A DNA stretch of 64,000 bases from Streptococcus infantis (GTDB taxonomy: Bacteria; Bacillota; Bacilli; Lactobacillales; Streptococcaceae), in the NCBI RefSeq assembly GCF_021497965.1, contig NZ_CP046525.1, forward strand, positions 1,240,001 to 1,304,000, given 5' to 3'. Of this stretch, positions 25,538 through 37,679 are shown one piece after another. The notes beneath the pieces are model-generated. The model made no database searches. It had not been told where the DNA came from and saw only the letters and a list, made by a program, of their open reading frames with translations. Made by a program: the position numbers and the translations under genes. The first letter of the stretch is position 1, and every line of letters begins with the position of its first letter.

Positions 25538-27403
25538 CTAGTTATCCCCTCGATGCAAATCTGACGTTGTAGTGTTTTGATTAGCCTGTGGTTCTCTAAT
25601 CTGTGGAGATGTTTCTGCACGACTAGGATTGCTTATTGTAGGATTTGTTGTTGTAGTTATTTTCGGTTTATAGATGGAAATCTTGATACGAGTTGTATTC
25701 AAATCTACACTTTCACCTGGTTTTGGACTTTGGTTAACAACTGTACCCTCGGCAGTTCCTTCTAGAGCTGTAGAAACCTCTACCACTTCAATATTGGCTT
25801 CTTTAACACCGACTATCTGAATCAAGTTATTCTTGGTGAATTCAAGACTAGAACCAATATAACTTGGCATTGAAACACTAGTTACCTTTTTAGCTACAGT
25901 CAAGACTATTTCTGTTGCCTTACTAAGATCATATGTAGTTCCTTCTGGCAAGCTTTGTTTCATAACGAGACCTGCCTCTGTTTCACTTGATTCTTCTTCA
26001 ACAACCTTGATGAGATTTTCAGGAACCTTTTTCCCTTTCAATTCTGCTATAACATCTGTTGATTTACGACCAACATAATTTCCAAGCTTGAAGGATTGTT
26101 GACCTGAAGAGATAATAAGATTAACTTTTGTTCCTTCTTTTCGTGCTGAGCCAGCATCTGGATCTGTTCGGATAACTCGACCTTCTTCTACAGTATCACT
26201 AGCTTCGGCCTTCTCCTCACCAATCTCAAAATTCGCTTTTTTCAGGTTTTCCTTAGCTTCAGCTACAGTTTGACCTGCAACTTTTGGAATTTCAACAGTA
26301 GCTGGTGTTTTCGATACAATCCAGAAAAGGGAAGCCAAAACAAGTATAAAGCTAGCTAAAAGTACCAAATATCTTGCTTTGAAACGGCGTTTCTTGACTG
26401 GTTTTGGAGCAGTTTCTTTACTTGCTACCTTTTTATTTGGCTTTTTAGTCTGAGGATTTTCTTCCTTCGGTTGAACTTTAGGAATCGCAGTCAGAGTAGA
26501 TTGGGACATCTTTGGTAAGGTTTTTGTATCAACCTTACTTGTATCGTCAAATACTAGCTTTGGTTCATTGCGACGATTGTATGAAAGACTACTCAACAAG
26601 TCAACATACATCTCAGAAACTGTTTGATAACGGTCTGTTAATTTTTTAGCTGTCGCTTTAATGACCACATTTTCCAATGATTGTGGCACCGATGGATTTT
26701 CTGCGATGACTGAAGGAAGTGGTTTTTGGAAATGCTGAAGTGCAATCGTAACAGCACTATCTCCATCATATGGAATATGACCGGTCAACATTTCAAAGAA
26801 AATAATTCCCATCGCATAAATATCACTCTGAATAGTTGCCTTAGAACCACGCGCCTGCTCAGGTGATAGATAGTGGACAGAACCCAACATAGAGTTGGTC
26901 TGTGTCAAACTGGTTTCTGCGAAGGCTACTGCAATCCCAAAGTCTGTAACTTTCGCAGTACCATCAGGAGTCAAGAGAATATTTTGAGGTTTCAAATCAC
27001 GGTGAACAATCCCCTTTGCATGCGCCAAACGCATAGCCAAGAGAATCTGTCCCATGATACGAACTGCTTCCTCGTTTGATAGAGGATAGTGTTCTTTGAT
27101 ATAGCGTTTGAGGTCAAGACCAGCTACATATTCCATAGCTAAGTACTGTTGACCATCTTCTTCACCGATATCTGTAATTCGAACGATATGAGGATGATCT
27201 AGATCTGCCATCGCACGAGCTTCACGCTGAAAACGCGCAACAGCGATTGGGTCAGTCTGGTAGTTGGTTCTTAAAACCTTTACAGCAACTTCTTCCCCAT
27301 CCAGAATCAAATCTTTGGCCAGGTAGACATCTGCCATCCCTCCGCGGCCAATTTGTTTGATAATCCGATATCGTCCGGCAAATATCTTGCCGATCTGGAT
27401 CAT
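25538..27403 (-). CDS. stkP: Ser/Thr protein kinase StkP with three PASTA domains
   Basis: 621 residues. Cytoplasmic Hanks kinase: glycine loop IGRGGMADV (18-26), Lys42, HRDLKPQN with D136, DFG 154-156. A basic linker leads to one membrane helix (about 344-364). Outside are three PASTA repeats (about 367-435, 438-506, 508-580) and a 40-residue Thr/Ser/Asn-rich tail. StkP senses cell-wall material at the septum and coordinates division. Pneumococcal StkP has four PASTA domains and no such tail, so this form lacks the fourth. It overlaps phpP, its phosphatase, by 4 nt. Confidence 0.95.
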   Translation of the reverse strand: MIQIGKIFAGRYRIIKQIGRGGMADVYLAKDLILDGEEVAVKVLRTNYQTDPIAVARFQREARAMADLDHPHIVRITDIGEEDGQQYLAMEYVAGLDLKRYIKEHYPLSNEEAVRIMGQILLAMRLAHAKGIVHRDLKPQNILLTPDGTAKVTDFGIAVAFAETSLTQTNSMLGSVHYLSPEQARGSKATIQSDIYAMGIIFFEMLTGHIPYDGDSAVTIALQHFQKPLPSVIAENPSVPQSLENVVIKATAKKLTDRYQTVSEMYVDLLSSLSYNRRNEPKLVFDDTSKVDTKTLPKMSQSTLTAIPKVQPKEENPQTKKPNKKVASKETAPKPVKKRRFKARYLVLLASFILVLASLFWIVSKTPATVEIPKVAGQTVAEAKENLKKANFEIGEEKAEASDTVEEGRVIRTDPDAGSARKEGTKVNLIISSGQQSFKLGNYVGRKSTDVIAELKGKKVPENLIKVVEEESSETEAGLVMKQSLPEGTTYDLSKATEIVLTVAKKVTSVSMPSYIGSSLEFTKNNLIQIVGVKEANIEVVEVSTALEGTAEGTVVNQSPKPGESVDLNTTRIKISIYKPKITTTTNPTISNPSRAETSPQIREPQANQNTTTSDLHRGDN

Positions 27404-28137
27404 TCTGATTCCTCCTCAATCGCAATCAAAGCAACAGTAATGTTATCAAGCCCTCCGGCATTGTTTGCAAAACGCACTAAAGTTGCCGCCTTGTCGTCAA
27501 GTGAGATATCACTTGTCACGATGTCATAGATTTCGCAACCTGAAATCATGTTAGTTAGACCATCACTATTCATAACAAGATAATCACCCGGCTCCAAGCT
27601 TACGATTCCTAAATCTGGTTGAATCTCATCTTTTTGCCCGATAGACTGGGTAATGATATTCTTTTGTGGATGAGCTTCAGCTTCTTCAGGTGTTAATTGA
27701 CCTGCCTTAAGCAATTCATTCACCAAAGAATGATCACTCGTTAATTGATGGTATTCTTCACCACGAATCAAGCCGATACGAGAATCTCCAATGTGGGCAT
27801 AAATAGCTTGATTATCAATAATTGCAAGGGCTTCTAAAGTTGTTCCCATTCCCTTGTAAGCATCATCACGCCCCATTTGATAAATTTTTTGATTTTCGAT
27901 TTCTAGATGTTCTGCAAACCATTCACGAACTTCATTTACGGTATCGATATGAGTATCAACCCAGGCTACACCTAAATCTGTTACTGCCATCTCACTGGCA
28001 ATATTCCCTGCTCGGTGTCCTCCCATCCCGTCTGCTAAGATAATCAATGTACGACCGGCACGGTTGACAAAAAGATTAACATAGTCTTGATTATTTGTAC
28101 GTTTCTGACCAACATCTGTTAATAATGAAATCTCCAT
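27400..28137 (-). CDS. phpP: PP2C-type protein phosphatase PhpP
   Basis: 245 residues, Mn/Mg-dependent phosphatase that removes phosphate from StkP and its targets. PP2C metal motifs are all present: [12 protein letters not shown] at the start, [10 protein letters not shown] (about 36-45), NSDGLTN (about 190) and GGLDNITV near the end. Soluble, cytosolic. It overlaps stkP (ATGA-type junction) and follows rsmB by 15 nt in the operon. Confidence 0.95.
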   Translation of the reverse strand: MEISLLTDVGQKRTNNQDYVNLFVNRAGRTLIILADGMGGHRAGNIASEMAVTDLGVAWVDTHIDTVNEVREWFAEHLEIENQKIYQMGRDDAYKGMGTTLEALAIIDNQAIYAHIGDSRIGLIRGEEYHQLTSDHSLVNELLKAGQLTPEEAEAHPQKNIITQSIGQKDEIQPDLGIVSLEPGDYLVMNSDGLTNMISGCEIYDIVTSDISLDDKAATLVRFANNAGGLDNITVALIAIEEESE

Positions 28138-28152
28138 TGTGTCAGTTCCTCC

Positions 28153-29469
28153 CTAATCGGATATCTTGCGAAATTGGCTGATAAAGAATCCATCACTTCC
28201 ATACAATTCTGGAGTAATGAGGATGCAGCCATCTTTCAGGATATCCTTACATTCGTGTTCTAGTTTAACCTGCTCGAACTCTGGATGACTTTCTAAAAAT
28301 GCTTGAACAACTTGAAAGTTCTCTTCAGAGACAATAGTACAGGTACTATAAGTTATTATACCACCTTTACGTAGTGTTTGACAAACACTACCTAATATTT
28401 CCAACTGAATTTCCTGTAATGACGCGAAATCAGCAGTGTCTTTATTGTATTTGATATCTGGTTTTCGACGTAAGAGTCCAATACCAGAACAAGGCGCATC
28501 GACCAAAATCTTGTCAAATTGATCCTTGCCAAAAAACTCATGCACTTTTCGTGCATCCAGTTTTTGCGTTTGAACACGGTTCGCTACACCTAAACGCTCC
28601 GCATTTTCTTTTATCAAAGTGAGTTTATGATCGTAGAGATCCAGAGCTGTTACCTGACCTGTCGTTAGATAAGACGCCATATGGGCTGTCTTGCCACCTG
28701 GAGCCGCACAAGCATCTAAAACCTGTTCATCTCCTCGCAAATCCAATGTTGGCGCAACCAACTGACTAGACTCATCCTGAATGGTAATAGCCCCTTCAGC
28801 AAATAAGTCATGACTAGCAAAATGCCCCTGCTCCTTGACTAGACCAGTGGGTGCCAAGAGCGAATCACTTGCACCAAGCAGAGCTTTGATTTCATCTTTT
28901 CGACCCAAATCTGTCACACGGATACTAGCTTTATTGCGTTGCAAAAGACTTTCAAAAATCGCTTGCGCTCTCTCTTCGCCATACTCTTCCTTGAGCTTAG
29001 AAATCAACCAAACTGGCAAAGAGTAGGCGATAGAATCACGCTTGTTTTTACGCTTGATATTGGCAATATCTGGCAAACCTTCTCGCAAAATACGGCGCAA
29101 AACAGCATTGACTAGTTTTTCACTGCCTTTCTTACGAGATTTTGCAATTTCTACCGCTTCATGGACCACTGCATGATCAGGAAGCTTATCCAAGTATTGA
29201 AGTTGATAGACGCTCATGAGAAGCAAAACATAGAGCCAGCTGTCTAGCTTGTCTCTATCCTCGATAAAGTGAGAAACGTACCACTCTAGTATAAGTTTTC
29301 GCGTTACAGTCCCATAAACAATCTCTGTCACCAAGCCCTTATCTGCTGCTGACAGTTGACTTCCCTTGAGGTGTTTATTTAAGGCGATATTGGAGTATGC
29401 TTGATTGACAAAGACGTCTTCTAGCACCTCTAAGGCTAAACTTCTAGCCGTTTCTACTTTAGTCACCAA
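28153..29469 (-). CDS. rsmB: 16S rRNA (cytosine-967 C5) methyltransferase
   Basis: 438 residues. An N-terminal NusB-like RNA-binding domain (about 1-130) is followed by a SAM-dependent m5C methyltransferase domain: [13 protein letters not shown] (about 255), catalytic [15 protein letters not shown] (about 325) and release Cys in YSTCTI (about 378). The start is TTG 29469 or GTG 29466, both served by AGGAG in the end of fmt; the genes overlap by 11 nt. Confidence 0.94.
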   Translation of the reverse strand: MVTKVETARSLALEVLEDVFVNQAYSNIALNKHLKGSQLSAADKGLVTEIVYGTVTRKLILEWYVSHFIEDRDKLDSWLYVLLLMSVYQLQYLDKLPDHAVVHEAVEIAKSRKKGSEKLVNAVLRRILREGLPDIANIKRKNKRDSIAYSLPVWLISKLKEEYGEERAQAIFESLLQRNKASIRVTDLGRKDEIKALLGASDSLLAPTGLVKEQGHFASHDLFAEGAITIQDESSQLVAPTLDLRGDEQVLDACAAPGGKTAHMASYLTTGQVTALDLYDHKLTLIKENAERLGVANRVQTQKLDARKVHEFFGKDQFDKILVDAPCSGIGLLRRKPDIKYNKDTADFASLQEIQLEILGSVCQTLRKGGIITYSTCTIVSEENFQVVQAFLESHPEFEQVKLEHECKDILKDGCILITPELYGSDGFFISQFRKISD

Positions 29470-30394
29470 ATCGTTCTCCTACTGTCAAAGTTCGTCCCAC
29501 ACCGTTGAGGAAGGAAGCAATGTCCATCTTAGGCTTACCTGCTGGCTGCACTTGCTTAAGAGATAGAGCTCCTTCTGCCGTAGCGACGATCAATTCTTTC
29601 TTTCCGATGGAGAGAATTTCACCTGGAGTCCCTTGACCTTCTACTGGCAGGGCTTCATAAATTTTAAAACGATCTCCCTTGAGGAAAGTATGAGCAACAG
29701 GCCACGGATTCATCCCTCTGATTTGGTTGAAGAGTTGACGGTTAGTCTTATTCCAGTCCAACTTTTCTTCCTCAGGTTTGATATTTGGAGAAAATGTAAC
29801 CTGGTTTGGATCTTGTGGTTCTGGCTGAATTTCACCAGCTATATAAGCCGGAAGAGTATCCAAAAGCAGATCACGACCAACAATCGCCAATTTTTCAAAC
29901 AATGTTCCGACATTGTCCTCATCGGTAATCGGAATACTACGACGAGAAATCATATCTCCTGCATCCATTTCCTTGACCATTTCCATAATGGTAACACCTG
30001 CTTCCTTATCTCCTTGAATCAAGGCATAATGAATGGGAGCTCCACCACGGTGTTTAGGAAGGAGCGAAGCATGCACATTGACTGCAAAATCCATGCTATC
30101 AAGAAGTTTACTTGGGAGGAATTGTCCAAAAGCTGCAGTCACAATCCCATCAGCTCCCAAATTCATGATAGCTTCCATTTCTGGACTACCTGATAATTTT
30201 TCGGGTTGGTAGATAGGAAGCCCTGCTTCTTTAGCTGCTTGTTTCACTGGGGTTTCTTGGATGACTTTTTTACGACCGACCGCGCGATCTGGCTGCGTCA
30301 CGACGGCCACGATTTCATAGCAATCATCTGACAAAAGTCCCTTCAAAACAGTCGCTGAAAAATCGGGCGTTCCCATAAAGATTAGTTTTGTCAT
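29459..30394 (-). CDS. fmt: Methionyl-tRNA formyltransferase
   Basis: 311 residues; formylates initiator Met-tRNA with 10-formyl-THF. Visible: N-terminal FMGTPDFSA, the catalytic-domain loop [16 protein letters not shown] (about 109-124) with the conserved Asn-Val-His just before (NVHAS), and DAGDMI (about 145). The C-terminal OB domain starts near 205. Lies between priA and rsmB in the standard order. Confidence 0.96.
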   Translation of the reverse strand: MTKLIFMGTPDFSATVLKGLLSDDCYEIVAVVTQPDRAVGRKKVIQETPVKQAAKEAGLPIYQPEKLSGSPEMEAIMNLGADGIVTAAFGQFLPSKLLDSMDFAVNVHASLLPKHRGGAPIHYALIQGDKEAGVTIMEMVKEMDAGDMISRRSIPITDEDNVGTLFEKLAIVGRDLLLDTLPAYIAGEIQPEPQDPNQVTFSPNIKPEEEKLDWNKTNRQLFNQIRGMNPWPVAHTFLKGDRFKIYEALPVEGQGTPGEILSIGKKELIVATAEGALSLKQVQPAGKPKMDIASFLNGVGRTLTVGERFGD

Positions 30395-30406
30395 CTTTTC
30401 TCCTTT

Positions 30407-32803
30407 TTACAAAAATTGCTGCGGTTCGTGATCAATACTGAGACGAAGCTCACTATTTTCACGTTCTTGAGTTAGGGCCAAGACCTGATTAAGAGTCGAA
30501 GCCAACTCATCTTCTAAACGGTATTTAATCAAAATTTGGTAATGATAGAGGTTATGAGTGCGAGCGATAGGTTTAGGCGTTGGACCAAGGATGATACTAG
30601 CATCCGACAAACCTGACCGCAAAATTTCCATGACCTCATAAGCTCTTCTAAGAACCTCTTCTTCTTTCTTATGAGACAAGGTAATCCCAATAGTAAAATA
30701 ATAAGGTGGATAACCCAACTGACGTCTGATGCCCATTTCATAGGCATAGAAACCTTCATAATCCTGATCTTTGGCAAAACGAATGGCATAATGATTAGGA
30801 TTATAGGACTGAATCAAGACCTGACCTGCCTTTTCAGCGCGACCGGCACGACCGGCTACCTGGGTCAAGAGTTGGAAGGTTCTCTCAGAAGAACGGAAGT
30901 CAGGTAGATTCAAGGCTGTATCCGCATTGAGAACACCAACTAAGGTTACATTTGGAAAATCCAAGCCCTTGGCAATCATCTGAGTTCCCAGTAAAATATC
31001 TGCCTCACCTTTTCCAAACTGCTCAAGCAAGGCTTGGTGACTACCCTTTTTGCGAGTTGTATCCACATCCATGCGTAGAATGCGTGCCTCTGGAAAGAGT
31101 TCTGCTAGCTCATCGTAGGCCTTTTGAGTCCCTGTCCCGTAATAACGAATGCTGCGACTCTGACAATTTGGACAGACATGGGGAATTTCTTTCGAAAAGC
31201 CACAGTAATGGCAGTTCATGGTTTTGGTATCCATGTGAAGCGTCAAGGAAATATCACAATTCGGACAGGTATCCACGGTTCCACATTCTCGACACATGAC
31301 AAAGCTAGAATAACCACGACGATTGAGCATGAGAACAACCTGCTCTTTTTTATCCAATCGATCTTGAATAGCCTCAATTAGTGGTGGTGTAAAGTTAGAT
31401 GTTTCATTTTGCCCGATATAGTCCCGAAAGTCAATCACTTGAACTTCAGGAATACTGGCTAAAGGATTGGCCCTTTGCGTCAGGCGGAGATGTTGATAAA
31501 CACCCTTGCCAGCACGCGCACGGCTTTCTAGACTCGGTGTTGCAGAACCAAGGACTAGAGCAGCTTGATTGTACTGAGCTCTTAAAATGGCCACATCTCT
31601 AGCATGATAACGAGGATTGCTGTCTTGCTTGTAGCTGGCCTCGTGCTCCTCATCGATAATGATTACCCCTAGATTTTTCAAAGGTGCAAAAATGGCAGAC
31701 CTAGCACCAACAACTACCTGGGCTTCTCCTCGCTCCACCTTGCGCCATTCGTCGTACTTTTCACCATTGGACAAACCTGAATGGAGAATGGCTACTTTAT
31801 CACCAAAACGAGCAATGAAACGCTCTGTCATTTGAGGTGTCAAAGAGATTTCTGGGACTAAAACGATAGCTGTTTTCCCCATATCCAAGGCTCCTTGGAT
31901 AATCTGCAAGTAAACCTCCGTTTTCCCACTTCCTGTGATTCCTTGTAGAAGAAATGGAGGATGTTCTTTCCCAATCGCTCCAACAACTGCCTCACAGGCT
32001 TCTTTTTGTTCTGGATTTAACTCTAGGGCTTGATTCGATTCAATTCCTTCAAAGTAGGCAGCTGAACGTTGGACTTCCTTTTGAACAATGGTAACAGCAC
32101 CACGTCCCACAAAGAAGTTAACTTGTTCCCGTGAGTAATATTCTAACAAATCAGCCAAAGGAACTGTTTCAGGATGTGCTAATAAATATTCTCGCAGTTC
32201 CAATTTCTTCTTGGCACGATTTGAGATTTCTAATTTTTCTAATTTGTCAGGATTCACTTCAACCCAAGACTGCGTTTTAACCTTCTTCTGGTCTACAGCC
32301 TGATACTCTAGTTTCAAGAGCCCTTTTCGAGTCAACCTCATCATCTCAGCTTGCTTTTCTAGGTCGAGAGATGAAAATGCTAAGGAGTCCTGCGAACCAA
32401 ACAAACGATGTCTGTCTTCTTGACTCAAACCTTCCAGAGGATAGAGGATCTTATCATAGCTAGAGTTCAAAAACCCAGGAAGCATAGCTTTAAGAATGGA
32501 AATTTTATAAGAGAATACTGACTTACGTAGTTCTTCAGCTAACCAGAGCTGTTCCTCCGTTAAGACAGGAGAAAAGTCCAGCACTTCGGCAATCTCTTTC
32601 AAGTCCTCGTCTGCCACTTCCGTATCATTTTCTTGTTCCATTCCAAGTACTATCCCTTGAATCAAGCGATTGGCCTTTCCAAATGGAACGTGGACTCGCA
32701 TGCCGACTTCCAACATATCTTTAAATTCTTCAGGAATCTTGTAACTATAGGGTTGGTCCGTCTGCATCAAAGGAACATCGACAATAATTTTTGCAATAGC
32801 CAT
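30407..32803 (-). CDS. priA: Primosomal protein N' (replication restart helicase)
   Basis: 798 residues. N-terminal DNA-binding domain, then a superfamily 2 helicase with Walker A GITGSGKTEVYL (about 290), DEEH box IIIDEEHEASY (about 383), and a zinc region CRECGTVDTCPNCD...CHYCG...CPNC (about 508-550) with eight cysteines. PriA reloads the replisome at collapsed forks. Long but normal for the family. It lies 84 nt after rpoZ and 12 nt before fmt. Confidence 0.96.
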   Translation of the reverse strand: MAIAKIIVDVPLMQTDQPYSYKIPEEFKDMLEVGMRVHVPFGKANRLIQGIVLGMEQENDTEVADEDLKEIAEVLDFSPVLTEEQLWLAEELRKSVFSYKISILKAMLPGFLNSSYDKILYPLEGLSQEDRHRLFGSQDSLAFSSLDLEKQAEMMRLTRKGLLKLEYQAVDQKKVKTQSWVEVNPDKLEKLEISNRAKKKLELREYLLAHPETVPLADLLEYYSREQVNFFVGRGAVTIVQKEVQRSAAYFEGIESNQALELNPEQKEACEAVVGAIGKEHPPFLLQGITGSGKTEVYLQIIQGALDMGKTAIVLVPEISLTPQMTERFIARFGDKVAILHSGLSNGEKYDEWRKVERGEAQVVVGARSAIFAPLKNLGVIIIDEEHEASYKQDSNPRYHARDVAILRAQYNQAALVLGSATPSLESRARAGKGVYQHLRLTQRANPLASIPEVQVIDFRDYIGQNETSNFTPPLIEAIQDRLDKKEQVVLMLNRRGYSSFVMCRECGTVDTCPNCDISLTLHMDTKTMNCHYCGFSKEIPHVCPNCQSRSIRYYGTGTQKAYDELAELFPEARILRMDVDTTRKKGSHQALLEQFGKGEADILLGTQMIAKGLDFPNVTLVGVLNADTALNLPDFRSSERTFQLLTQVAGRAGRAEKAGQVLIQSYNPNHYAIRFAKDQDYEGFYAYEMGIRRQLGYPPYYFTIGITLSHKKEEEVLRRAYEVMEILRSGLSDASIILGPTPKPIARTHNLYHYQILIKYRLEDELASTLNQVLALTQERENSELRLSIDHEPQQFL

Positions 32804-32887
32804 ATCCTCACCTCCTTCTCTTCTTAAATCGTTTCAATTGATTGAGTATTCTTGCAATAGAAAAAATAAGATTGAGTCCCCCCAACC

Positions 32888-33202
32888 TTAAATTTTTTCA
32901 CCTTCTTCTTTTTCTTTCGCGATTTGCTCTTTGATTTTCTTTTCTTCTTCTTCTCTCAATCGTCTTTCTTCTTCGATACGACGACGAACAGCTTCGCGTT
33001 TTCCTTCTGGATCTGGGTGGATGGTTACATTCCCTGATTCAATTTCTTCCAAAGCACGAAGTGTAGATTTTTCAGATTTGAATTCTTGTGTTGGAGTTGC
33101 TCCAGCTTCTAATTCGTGAGCACGTTTTGCTAACAAGATTACGAGTGAATATTTTGATGGTACCTTGTCAAGTAAGGTATCAATAGAGGGTTTAAGCATC
33201 AT
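32888..33202 (-). CDS. rpoZ: RNA polymerase omega subunit
   Basis: 104 residues. The conserved omega core is in the first 60 ([24 protein letters not shown]). A highly charged tail rich in Arg/Glu/Lys (about 70-104) is predicted to be helical, as in other streptococcal omegas. Omega aids beta-prime folding and polymerase assembly. Second gene after gmk, as in many Firmicutes. Confidence 0.93.
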   Translation of the reverse strand: MMLKPSIDTLLDKVPSKYSLVILLAKRAHELEAGATPTQEFKSEKSTLRALEEIESGNVTIHPDPEGKREAVRRRIEEERRLREEEEKKIKEQIAKEKEEGEKI

Positions 33203-33226
33203 TTGTTTGTACCTGTTTTCTATAGT

Positions 33227-33892
<666 letters not shown>

Positions 33893-33945
33893 TCATCTGA
33901 ATTCACTATGTAAAGCCATTTCTGCTTACTACAATCTTTCTATCT

Positions 33946-33983
33946 AGTGTAACAAAAAAGCAGTAATTTTTCAACTGCTCTTT
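33946..33983 (-). promoter_or_regulatory. Merged rny terminator and gmk operon promoter
   Basis: Minus strand hairpin GAGCAGT...ACTGCTTTTTT ends rny. In the same bases a -35 TTGAAA (33974-33969, hairpin loop), a 17-nt spacer formed by the 3' arm and T-run, and a -10 TACACT (33951-33946) form the gmk promoter. Same design as at 3354-3387. Confidence 0.65.
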
Positions 33984-33988
33984 CTTAT

Positions 33989-35602
33989 TTATTTTGCATA
34001 ATCAACTGCACGAAGTTCACGAATCACGGTCACCTTGATATTTCCTGGGTAATCGAGATTACTTTCAATTTTCTCACGAACTTTATGAGCCAAGATTGTG
34101 ACCTTGTCGTCCTTGATTTGACCTGGGTTCACCATGATACGGATTTCACGACCGGCTTGAAGGGCAAAGCTATTTTGAACACCTTCAAAGCTATTAGCGA
34201 TTTCTTCTAAATCATGGAGACGTTTGATGTAGCTTTCAAGTGATTCGCTACGAGCTCCTGGACGGGCTGCACTTAAGGCGTCCGCTGCAGCAACGAGAAC
34301 TGCAATCACACTTTCAGGCTCTACATCACCGTGGTGACTAGCAATTGTGTTAATCACGACTGGATGCTCTTTGTACTTGCGAGCCAATTCAGTACCAATC
34401 TCAACGTGGCTACCTTCTACTTCACGGTCAATGGCTTTACCGATATCGTGAAGGAATCCTGCACGACGGGCAAGGGCTGCATTTTCACCAAGTTCGCTAG
34501 CCATGATACCAGCCAACTTAGCCACTTCGATTGAGTGTCGCAAGACATTTTGTCCGTACGAAGTACGGAACTGTAAGCGACCCATGATCTTCATCAAGTC
34601 TGGGTGAAGGTTAGGTGCACCGATTTCATAGGCTGCTGCTTCACCATATTCACGAATACGGTTATCAATTTCTTGACGGTTTTTCTCAACCAACTCTTCG
34701 ATGCGAGCTGGGTGAATACGTCCATCCTTGAGCAAGGTTTCCATCGTCATACGGGCAATCTCACGGCGGATAGGATCAAAACCTGACAAGGTTACCACTT
34801 CTGGCGTATCATCAATGATGACATCAACCCCTGTCAAACTTTCAAAGGTACGGATGTTACGCCCTTCACGACCAATGATACGACCTTTCATGGTATCATC
34901 AGGCAGATGAACTGTTGAGTTGGTAGACTCAGCTACATACTCACCAGCAATTCTCTGCATGGCTTGGGACAAAATATCCTTAGCAAGTTTATCAGAACGT
35001 TCCTTAACTTCTTGCTCAGCCTCACGAATACGGCTAGCAATTTCCTTGGTCAAGTCTTCCTCTGTTTGAGCTAAGATAATGTCTTTTGCCTCTGACTGAG
35101 TCAGACTTCCGACACGCTCAAGTTCAGCTTGCTTTTGCTTTTCAATTTCCTCTAGTTGCTCTTCACGTGCATCAAGGTTTTTTGCTCTATCAGAAATACT
35201 TTGTTCTTTTTGTTCAAGTGTTTTTTCTTTGTTCGTCAAATTATCGTCTTTACGGTCAAGGCTCGTAGCTCTCTCCGTCAAACGACTTTCGATTTGCTTG
35301 AGTTCTTGACGCTCTGACTTAAATTCAGCGTCCACTTCTTCGCGGTATTTTCTGGCTTCCTCTTTAGCCTCCAATAGTGCTTCTTTTTTAAGGGATTTGC
35401 TTTCGCTTTTAGCTTCATTGAGTAATAAATCCGCTTCGCGTTCAGCTTGTCCTCGTAAATTAGTTGCTTCTTGTTCAGCATTTAAAAGCATCAACTCTGC
35501 AGCCTCTTGTGATGATTTCATCTTGACTGAGATGCTGACATATCCAATGACTAAACCAATGATGACGGCAAAAACAACTATAACAATTGTCATAATTTCC
35601 AT
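33989..35602 (-). CDS. rny: Ribonuclease Y
   Basis: 537 residues. One N-terminal membrane helix (about 4-24), a long coiled coil (about 28-200) rich in Glu/Lys, a KH RNA-binding domain with [17 protein letters not shown] (about 226-242), and an HD phosphodiesterase domain with [10 protein letters not shown] (about 385). It is the endonuclease that starts bulk mRNA decay at the membrane. GAGG 7 nt before ATG 35602 fixes the start. Its own promoter is at 35652-35680. Confidence 0.96.
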   Translation of the reverse strand: MEIMTIVIVVFAVIIGLVIGYVSISVKMKSSQEAAELMLLNAEQEATNLRGQAEREADLLLNEAKSESKSLKKEALLEAKEEARKYREEVDAEFKSERQELKQIESRLTERATSLDRKDDNLTNKEKTLEQKEQSISDRAKNLDAREEQLEEIEKQKQAELERVGSLTQSEAKDIILAQTEEDLTKEIASRIREAEQEVKERSDKLAKDILSQAMQRIAGEYVAESTNSTVHLPDDTMKGRIIGREGRNIRTFESLTGVDVIIDDTPEVVTLSGFDPIRREIARMTMETLLKDGRIHPARIEELVEKNRQEIDNRIREYGEAAAYEIGAPNLHPDLMKIMGRLQFRTSYGQNVLRHSIEVAKLAGIMASELGENAALARRAGFLHDIGKAIDREVEGSHVEIGTELARKYKEHPVVINTIASHHGDVEPESVIAVLVAAADALSAARPGARSESLESYIKRLHDLEEIANSFEGVQNSFALQAGREIRIMVNPGQIKDDKVTILAHKVREKIESNLDYPGNIKVTVIRELRAVDYAK

Positions 35603-35651
35603 GTTTTTACCTCAATTTATTTGTTTATCCGAATGACATGCATTCTTATAC

Positions 35652-35680
35652 ATTCTACCACAAAAAACTATTTTTAACAA
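35652..35680 (-). promoter_or_regulatory. rny promoter
   Basis: Minus strand -35 TTGTTA (35680-35675), 17-nt spacer, extended -10 TGGTAGAAT (hexamer 35657-35652). Confidence 0.75.
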
Positions 35681-35793
35681 ACCTTAAATGGAAGATATTT
35701 TGGTCATTTTTTGAGTTGAAATTGTTATTTTCCCTAGTAAAATAGGCTTCTTTAACGAACCCAATTTTTTATAGAATTTTTTACAAAAAAATA

Positions 35794-35821
35794 AGTAAAA
35801 AGCCTACCTTTCAGTAGACTT
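35794..35821 (-). terminator. Terminator of the yqe cluster-tmcAL operon
   Basis: Minus strand AAGTCTACT-GAAA-GGTAGGCTT followed by TTTACTTATTTTTTT. The 5' arm includes the tmcAL stop. Confidence 0.85.
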
Positions 35822-36917
35822 AGTTTGTTTCGATTCTGATTGGCACTCTGCCAAAATTTTGTTCTGCGATACTTGGATGTCCTAGTTGGTAAATCTGGTC
35901 TGCTTTTTGAGTCATGGCATCCCAGGGCTCTTTGCCGATTCGACTAACTAGATGGACCTGCTCTTTCAGAGACTTGAGATGTTGCCTACCTTTTTCGGTA
36001 AATCCAAGGATATGAATGGCTTCTGGCAAGGCACTTTCTCTGGCTTGTACCAAGATATAAGTCAAGAGGCGACGTACACGCGCTTTGGTGTAACGTTTAG
36101 TCGCAACTGCCTCGACCAACTCTTCCATAGACTGAGCTGTCTTGATTGCATCCTTGATACGAACAGCCATTTCTTGATTGACCTGATAGATAGTGGTTAA
36201 GTCAGGGTTTGACAAGATTTGGTAGCGAAGCAAAGGGTAATAATCTTCCCAGCTTACCTTGCTAGCATTTGCAAAAAGGGCAACAGAAGGCATAAAGCGC
36301 TCTAGAAAATTCTGGTCTGATTGGTGCTGACGAAGAGCTGTCGCTGAGGCAAAGTCCACATTCTTGTCCACAGAATGGTAACCTGCTCCCTGACGTTGAA
36401 TTGGATGAAGCTTGATCTTTCGCCCTGCTACCGCTTTAGCATAGGCAAGTGCAAGGACATGATTGGGCGTATCACCAGAAAAATCAAGACCTGCAAATTC
36501 CTTCCACATGGCTTGGGTTTTCTGAGGGTAGGAAAGAGAATCCGGTAAGTTTTCCATGAAGAGTTCCATCTCTTGACCACGTTCTGTATATAGGTTAGCA
36601 ATTTGCTGGTAATCCAGAACTTCTTCTGTCCCAAAGGCTAGGGTATCAATGCCCAAACGAGCCAAGATATCTACTGAACCTTGACCAAAGAAATCCGCTG
36701 CTTGTACACTGACTAAAAAGGGTAATTCTACGACCAAATCCGCACCATTTTCCAGCGCCATTTGAGCCCTTATCCACTTGTCAACGATAGCCGGCTCGCC
36801 ACGCTGCATGAAATTTCCAGACATGGCAACGATTTTCAGGCCATCTGTCTGTTCCAGCAGGTATTTGTGGCCATTATGAAAAGGATTGAACTCCGCGATA
36901 ATACCTGTAATGGTCAT
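35820..36917 (-). CDS. tmcAL: tRNA(Met) cytidine acetate ligase
   Basis: 365 residues, YlbM/TmcAL family. The nucleotidyltransferase-like motif [17 protein letters not shown] at the N-terminus binds ATP. The B. subtilis enzyme acetylates the wobble cytidine of elongator tRNA(Met) with acetate and ATP, and the role here is inferred from family identity. AGGAG lies 6 nt before ATG 36917. Last gene of the yqe cluster. Confidence 0.92.
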   Translation of the reverse strand: MTITGIIAEFNPFHNGHKYLLEQTDGLKIVAMSGNFMQRGEPAIVDKWIRAQMALENGADLVVELPFLVSVQAADFFGQGSVDILARLGIDTLAFGTEEVLDYQQIANLYTERGQEMELFMENLPDSLSYPQKTQAMWKEFAGLDFSGDTPNHVLALAYAKAVAGRKIKLHPIQRQGAGYHSVDKNVDFASATALRQHQSDQNFLERFMPSVALFANASKVSWEDYYPLLRYQILSNPDLTTIYQVNQEMAVRIKDAIKTAQSMEELVEAVATKRYTKARVRRLLTYILVQARESALPEAIHILGFTEKGRQHLKSLKEQVHLVSRIGKEPWDAMTQKADQIYQLGHPSIAEQNFGRVPIRIETN

Positions 36918-36926
36918 GATATTCTC

Positions 36927-37667
36927 CTACTTCTGTGCGACGAAAAACCAACGGGTACTAGTCTCTGTTGGCTCCTTGTCTTCAAAGTCCGCAAAGAGTT
37001 TGAAGGATTTGAATCCAGCCTGTTCTAGTAAAATATCATAAGTCAAGACCTCATAAGTGCGCTCCTCATGCACTTCATCATGACGACTAAAGGAACCGTC
37101 CGCTTCCTTGATAAAGAAGGTCAACTCATGCACGATAGAGTGAGGAGCATCATCCTCATAGGTATCCCAGAGCATGGCAAAATCTTCTGCATTTTCATGA
37201 TAAGAATAACCTGGGAAGACCTCATCAGTCTGGTAGGTCGAGTGCACATCAAAGATAAAGACTCCGTCCTCATTGAGGGCATTATAGACTTCTTTAAAGA
37301 CGTCCCCGACTTCCACTTCGTCCTGCATATAGCAGATAGAATCAGAATAGCAGGTCACAAAGTCGTATTTACCAGCCTTGGACAAATCCAGCATATTGCC
37401 TTCAATAAAATCAATCTTTTGCTTGGCTGAAGCCGCTCTCTTCTCAGCAATTTTCAGCATATCAGCACTCAGGTCTAATCCTATCACATCAAAACCAGCT
37501 TGAGAAAAGCGCACAGACTGAATCCCTGTCCCACAAGCCAATTCCAAGAGTCTCTTTCTCTCCTTAGTCTTAGGCAGATGACGGAGGGAAAAGTCTGTCC
37601 ATTTGTCATATAAACTATCATCCATAACTGCATCGTAAACAGCCGCAAAAGTTTCATAAGTAGCCAT
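36927..37667 (-). CDS. yqeM: SAM-dependent methyltransferase, YqeM-like
   Basis: 246 residues from MATYETFAAVYDAVM. Class I methyltransferase: motif I LLELACGTGIQSVRFS (about 40-55), motif II GLDLSADML, FVTCYSDSICYM. Position after rsfS matches B. subtilis yqeM; its substrate is unknown. An upstream in-frame ATG at 37736 would start inside a long hairpin and adds a stretch unlike the family, so 37667 is preferred, although neither start has a recognisable ribosome site. Confidence 0.85.
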   Translation of the reverse strand: MATYETFAAVYDAVMDDSLYDKWTDFSLRHLPKTKERKRLLELACGTGIQSVRFSQAGFDVIGLDLSADMLKIAEKRAASAKQKIDFIEGNMLDLSKAGKYDFVTCYSDSICYMQDEVEVGDVFKEVYNALNEDGVFIFDVHSTYQTDEVFPGYSYHENAEDFAMLWDTYEDDAPHSIVHELTFFIKEADGSFSRHDEVHEERTYEVLTYDILLEQAGFKSFKLFADFEDKEPTETSTRWFFVAQK

Positions 37668-37679
37668 AATTAAGATACA

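Noticed and set aside
29633-30193. 186-codon open frame antisense to fmt
   Set aside because: Same reason: shadow of a conserved gene with no start signals.
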